Assembly: GCA_002482405.1 (NCBI GenBank) | Contig: DLFX01000199.1 | Span: 4,425-12,713 of the forward strand | Direction of reading: 5' to 3' | Length of the DNA stretch: 8,289 bases | DNA from: Firmicutes bacterium UBA7709 | Lineage (GTDB): Bacteria; Bacillota_A; Clostridia; Peptostreptococcales; Anaerovoracaceae | In this document: in pieces, positions 6,495 to 8,289 of the stretch | Layout: each line of letters opens with the position of its first letter | Position numbering within the stretch: the stretch's first letter is position 1 | Notes under the pieces: generated by a model | Told to the model about the DNA's origin: nothing | Databases searched by the model: none | Seen by the model: only the letters and a program-made list of their open reading frames with translations | Position numbers and translations under genes: made by a program

Positions 6495-7226
6495 CTATAC
6501 GCTGCTTTCCTCCTTGGGCTTTTTGACGGCGTAGGGAAGATAGAGGATCAGGCAGGTGACCAGGAGAATTCCTTCCAGGGACAGGATATACCAGGGCCAC
6601 GGCCCGAGAAAATCGATGAGGGACGGATCCTCCGGCTTTGCGCACAGGAACAGGTAATTTCCACCTGTCACAGCGTTTACGGCCGCCACAAACACGGCGT
6701 AGAGATTCGTGTAGAGAAAGACCTTCCCGATGGATTTCAAAGCGGGCCTGTATCCCCTGGCCGCGGTCATATAAAAGACGGCGATGACAATGCAGCCGTG
6801 ACCGGCGAAAAAGTTAAAAAACATGAAGTGGGGAAACGGATAGTAGAGGTCCGGCGTGAGAAGCGCCTGCAGACTTCCGCCCAGTCCCAGGAAGTAAACC
6901 AGCTCAAAGACGGTTTTGTTTCCGCCGATCAGCATGGCAAAGGACAGAAACGCCACAATATCGCACAGTTGAAGCGGAAGGGCATAGTCCAGTGTGAACA
7001 TGCCGGTGGCCAGGCACCAGAAGAGAGGCGCGATTTCATTCAGCAGCAGAAAGACTGCGAAGAACCAGCGAAAGTAATGGTCGACGGACCGCTTTTCCTT
7101 GCATTTTGAAAACCAGATGGTAAGGCCTGCAGTTAAAACTGTCAGAATTGCCAATGCGGCGATATGACTTGCGGAAAACTCCTGAAAAGGCGGCACGTTA
7201 ATGCTGGCGCTGAAATAATCGCTCAT
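6495..7226 (-). CDS. YwaF/TIGR02206-family integral membrane protein
   Basis: The 243-residue protein has about seven hydrophobic segments and no signal peptide. It matches the pattern of the YwaF-like family of Firmicutes membrane proteins. LPLQLCDIVAF lies near the middle helices, and GGNYLFLC...DPSLIDFLGPWPWYILSLE occurs near the C-terminal third, a hallmark block I recognise for the family. The tail after the last helix is short and charged (KKPKEESSV). The cellular role of the family is not known to me, so none is assigned. The ATG at 7224-7226 is fixed by an in-frame stop just upstream. Its GGAG site lies about 13 nt away, farther than usual. No clear promoter was seen upstream. It is convergent with the GRE and not part of that locus. 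Confidence 0.85.
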   Translation of the reverse strand: MSDYFSASINVPPFQEFSASHIAALAILTVLTAGLTIWFSKCKEKRSVDHYFRWFFAVFLLLNEIAPLFWCLATGMFTLDYALPLQLCDIVAFLSFAMLIGGNKTVFELVYFLGLGGSLQALLTPDLYYPFPHFMFFNFFAGHGCIVIAVFYMTAARGYRPALKSIGKVFLYTNLYAVFVAAVNAVTGGNYLFLCAKPEDPSLIDFLGPWPWYILSLEGILLVTCLILYLPYAVKKPKEESSV

Positions 7227-7318
7227 ATGATATCAATCGCTCCAATATAAAAATAATTCTTACCATACTATTAAATACCTTTTCCGAAGATAATTCCAGA
7301 TAATATTAAAAAACCTGA

Positions 7319-7357
7319 CCAAAAAAGCAACTCCTTTGAAGGGGGTTGCTTTTTTGG
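7319..7357 (-). terminator. Strong A/T-flanked hairpin, intrinsic terminator
   Basis: CCAAAAAAGCAACTCC (7319-7334) pairs with GGGGTTGCTTTTTTGG (7342-7357) as a 16-bp stem with a single G-T wobble and a 7-nt loop TTTGAAG. Read on the minus strand, the GC core is followed by TTTTTT within the arm, a typical intrinsic terminator for the binding-protein gene upstream. Read on the plus strand it has the same form, but no plus-strand gene precedes it closely. Confidence 0.75.
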
Positions 7358-7397
7358 ATTGATATTGAGGAGGAGAAAGAAAAAAGATCAGCGGAAA

Positions 7398-7424
7398 GGC
7401 TGCATCCTCATGAGAGGCGCAGCC
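7398..7424 (-). terminator. Second hairpin just after the binding-protein gene
   Basis: GGCTGC (7398-7403) pairs with GCAGCC (7419-7424), and CCTC (7406-7409) with GAGG (7414-7417), around an ATGA loop and a small internal bulge. On the minus strand it begins 21 nt after the stop and is followed by TTT, then after a few bases by a longer T-rich run. It is either the first of two tandem terminators or an mRNA 3'-end stabilising stem. Confidence 0.5.
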
Positions 7425-7444
7425 CTGACCCTTATTGCGCTGGA

Positions 7445-8289
7445 TTATTTAACGTCGTCCTTGGTGATTACGCTTACTCCGGTATCCACATTCTTATTTT
7501 CGATCGCTTCGCCTTTCAGGAGCTTGATGGCGGCTTCCATTCCGTCTTTACCCATCACGTCGGGGTTCTGAGCCATGGTGCAGAGGAGTGCGCCGTCGGA
7601 GATCAGGCCGAGGATCGTGTCGGATTTGTCGAAGCCGACGCCTACCACTGGTTTTTCGGAGGCCTTGATGGCGTTGCCGACTCCTACGGTGCCGCCTTCA
7701 TTCGTGCCGAAGATGCCGACACAGCCCTGTGAAATAAAGTTAGCGGCGGCATCCTGGGATTTGGCGGCGTCACCTTCACAGAACTGGGTTGTGAGAATGT
7801 TGAAGCCGGAGCCCTCAAAGGCCGCGCGGAATCCCTCTTCCCGCAGCACGCAGGAGGTGGTGTCCGGTTTCACGTTGATGATGCCGATATCGCCGCCCGT
7901 GACGCCCTGAGTCTTGAGTTCCGCCAGCATCTGCTCGCCGGCGGTGGTTCCGGCCGCTTTGTTATCGGTTGCGAAAGTGGCTTCGCCGGGGAAGTTCGCG
8001 GGAGAGTCAACGTATACGATCTTCACTCCCTTTGAGGCCGCTTCTTCCAAAGCGGAAGAGATGGCGTCGGGACCGTTGGCCGCCAGCAGGATCACCTTTG
8101 CTCCGTCGGATACCGCGTTGTTTACCTTGTCGATCTGCTGGGCGTCATCCTTTTTGTCCGGAGCGCTCCACTTGTAATCTACGTAGTCGCTGTTGGCCGC
8201 GGCCACTTCCTGGGCGCCCTTGTTCACGTTCTGCCAGTGCTGATCCATCTGGTCCATTGTGATCAGGTAGACCTTTGCTTTTTCCGTTG
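7445..8289 (-). CDS. Sugar ABC transporter substrate-binding protein (RbsB-like), 5' end missing
   Basis: About 280 residues of a type-I periplasmic binding protein are visible. The reading frame stays open to the window edge, adding KVYLITMDQ before the first in-window ATG at 8257. That segment is the first core beta strand of the fold, so 8257 is an internal Met and the start, with its export signal, lies outside. Family blocks occur in order: VDSPA and ATDNKAAGTTAGEQ mid-way, then GTNEGGTVGVGNAIK, VGVGFDKSD at the second-lobe strand, and AQNPDVMGKDGMEAAIKLLKGE near the end. These match the ribose/galactose/xylose-type (Peripla_BP_4) group. The product would be an exported, probably lipid-anchored protein delivering a sugar or related ligand to an ABC importer. 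The ligand is not determined. The permease and ATPase genes are not in the window. It is followed by two hairpins, so it is probably the last gene of its transcript or a single-gene unit. Confidence 0.93.
   Translation of the reverse strand, partial: TEKAKVYLITMDQMDQHWQNVNKGAQEVAAANSDYVDYKWSAPDKKDDAQQIDKVNNAVSDGAKVILLAANGPDAISSALEEAASKGVKIVYVDSPANFPGEATFATDNKAAGTTAGEQMLAELKTQGVTGGDIGIINVKPDTTSCVLREEGFRAAFEGSGFNILTTQFCEGDAAKSQDAAANFISQGCVGIFGTNEGGTVGVGNAIKASEKPVVGVGFDKSDTILGLISDGALLCTMAQNPDVMGKDGMEAAIKLLKGEAIENKNVDTGVSVITKDDVK

Noticed and set aside
8255..8257. ATG at 8257 as the start of the binding-protein gene
   Set aside because: The frame stays open upstream and encodes KVYLIT, part of the first core strand. 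A start here would remove the export signal and that strand.
1..8289. Mobile element, CRISPR array, tRNA or microcompartment genes
   Set aside because: No transposase or integrase motifs, no regularly spaced repeats, no tRNA-like cloverleaf and no shell-protein coding sequence were seen on either strand.

Overview
The window reads as chromosomal DNA of an anaerobic Gram-positive bacterium, most likely a gut-type member of the Clostridia. This rests on an oxygen-sensitive glycyl radical enzyme (GRE) with its activase, strong GGAGG-type ribosome sites, a YwaF-family membrane protein and an RbsB-like lipoprotein-type sugar-binding protein. No rRNA, tRNA, CRISPR array, transposase or phage gene was seen. 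The assignment to Clostridia is inference from gene content, not from a marker gene.

Left and centre (1-6464, all + strand) form one catabolic locus. In order it holds a small one-helix membrane protein (possibly cut by the window edge), an NCS1-family (nucleobase/hydantoin/allantoin-type) permease, a perfect 13-bp hairpin, a radical-SAM GRE-activating enzyme with two extra 4Fe-4S sites, a LuxR-type regulator with its own promoter, and an 805-residue GRE. The GRE carries the GCVEP active-site loop and the C-terminal RVAGYSA glycyl-radical loop. The simplest reading is that the permease imports a small, probably nitrogen-containing substrate. The activase then installs the radical on Gly781, and the GRE eliminates or cleaves a group from the substrate, with the LuxR protein sensing the substrate or a related signal. 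The substrate is not readable from the sequence, and the permease family is not one usually named beside characterised GREs. This is the most interesting part of the window.

Right side (6465-8289, minus strand) is unrelated. A hairpin closes the convergent junction after the GRE, followed by a YwaF/TIGR02206-type membrane protein. A 218-bp intergenic region then contains two terminator-like hairpins. Last comes the 3' part of a periplasmic-binding-protein gene for a sugar ABC transporter, whose 5' end and partner genes lie beyond the window.

Regulatory structure is concentrated in two intergenic regions. Upstream of luxR there is a consensus -10 embedded in an imperfect dyad. Upstream of the GRE there is a promoter-like segment sharing a GAAA(A)TCA element with the luxR promoter, but lacking a good -35, as expected of an activator-dependent promoter.
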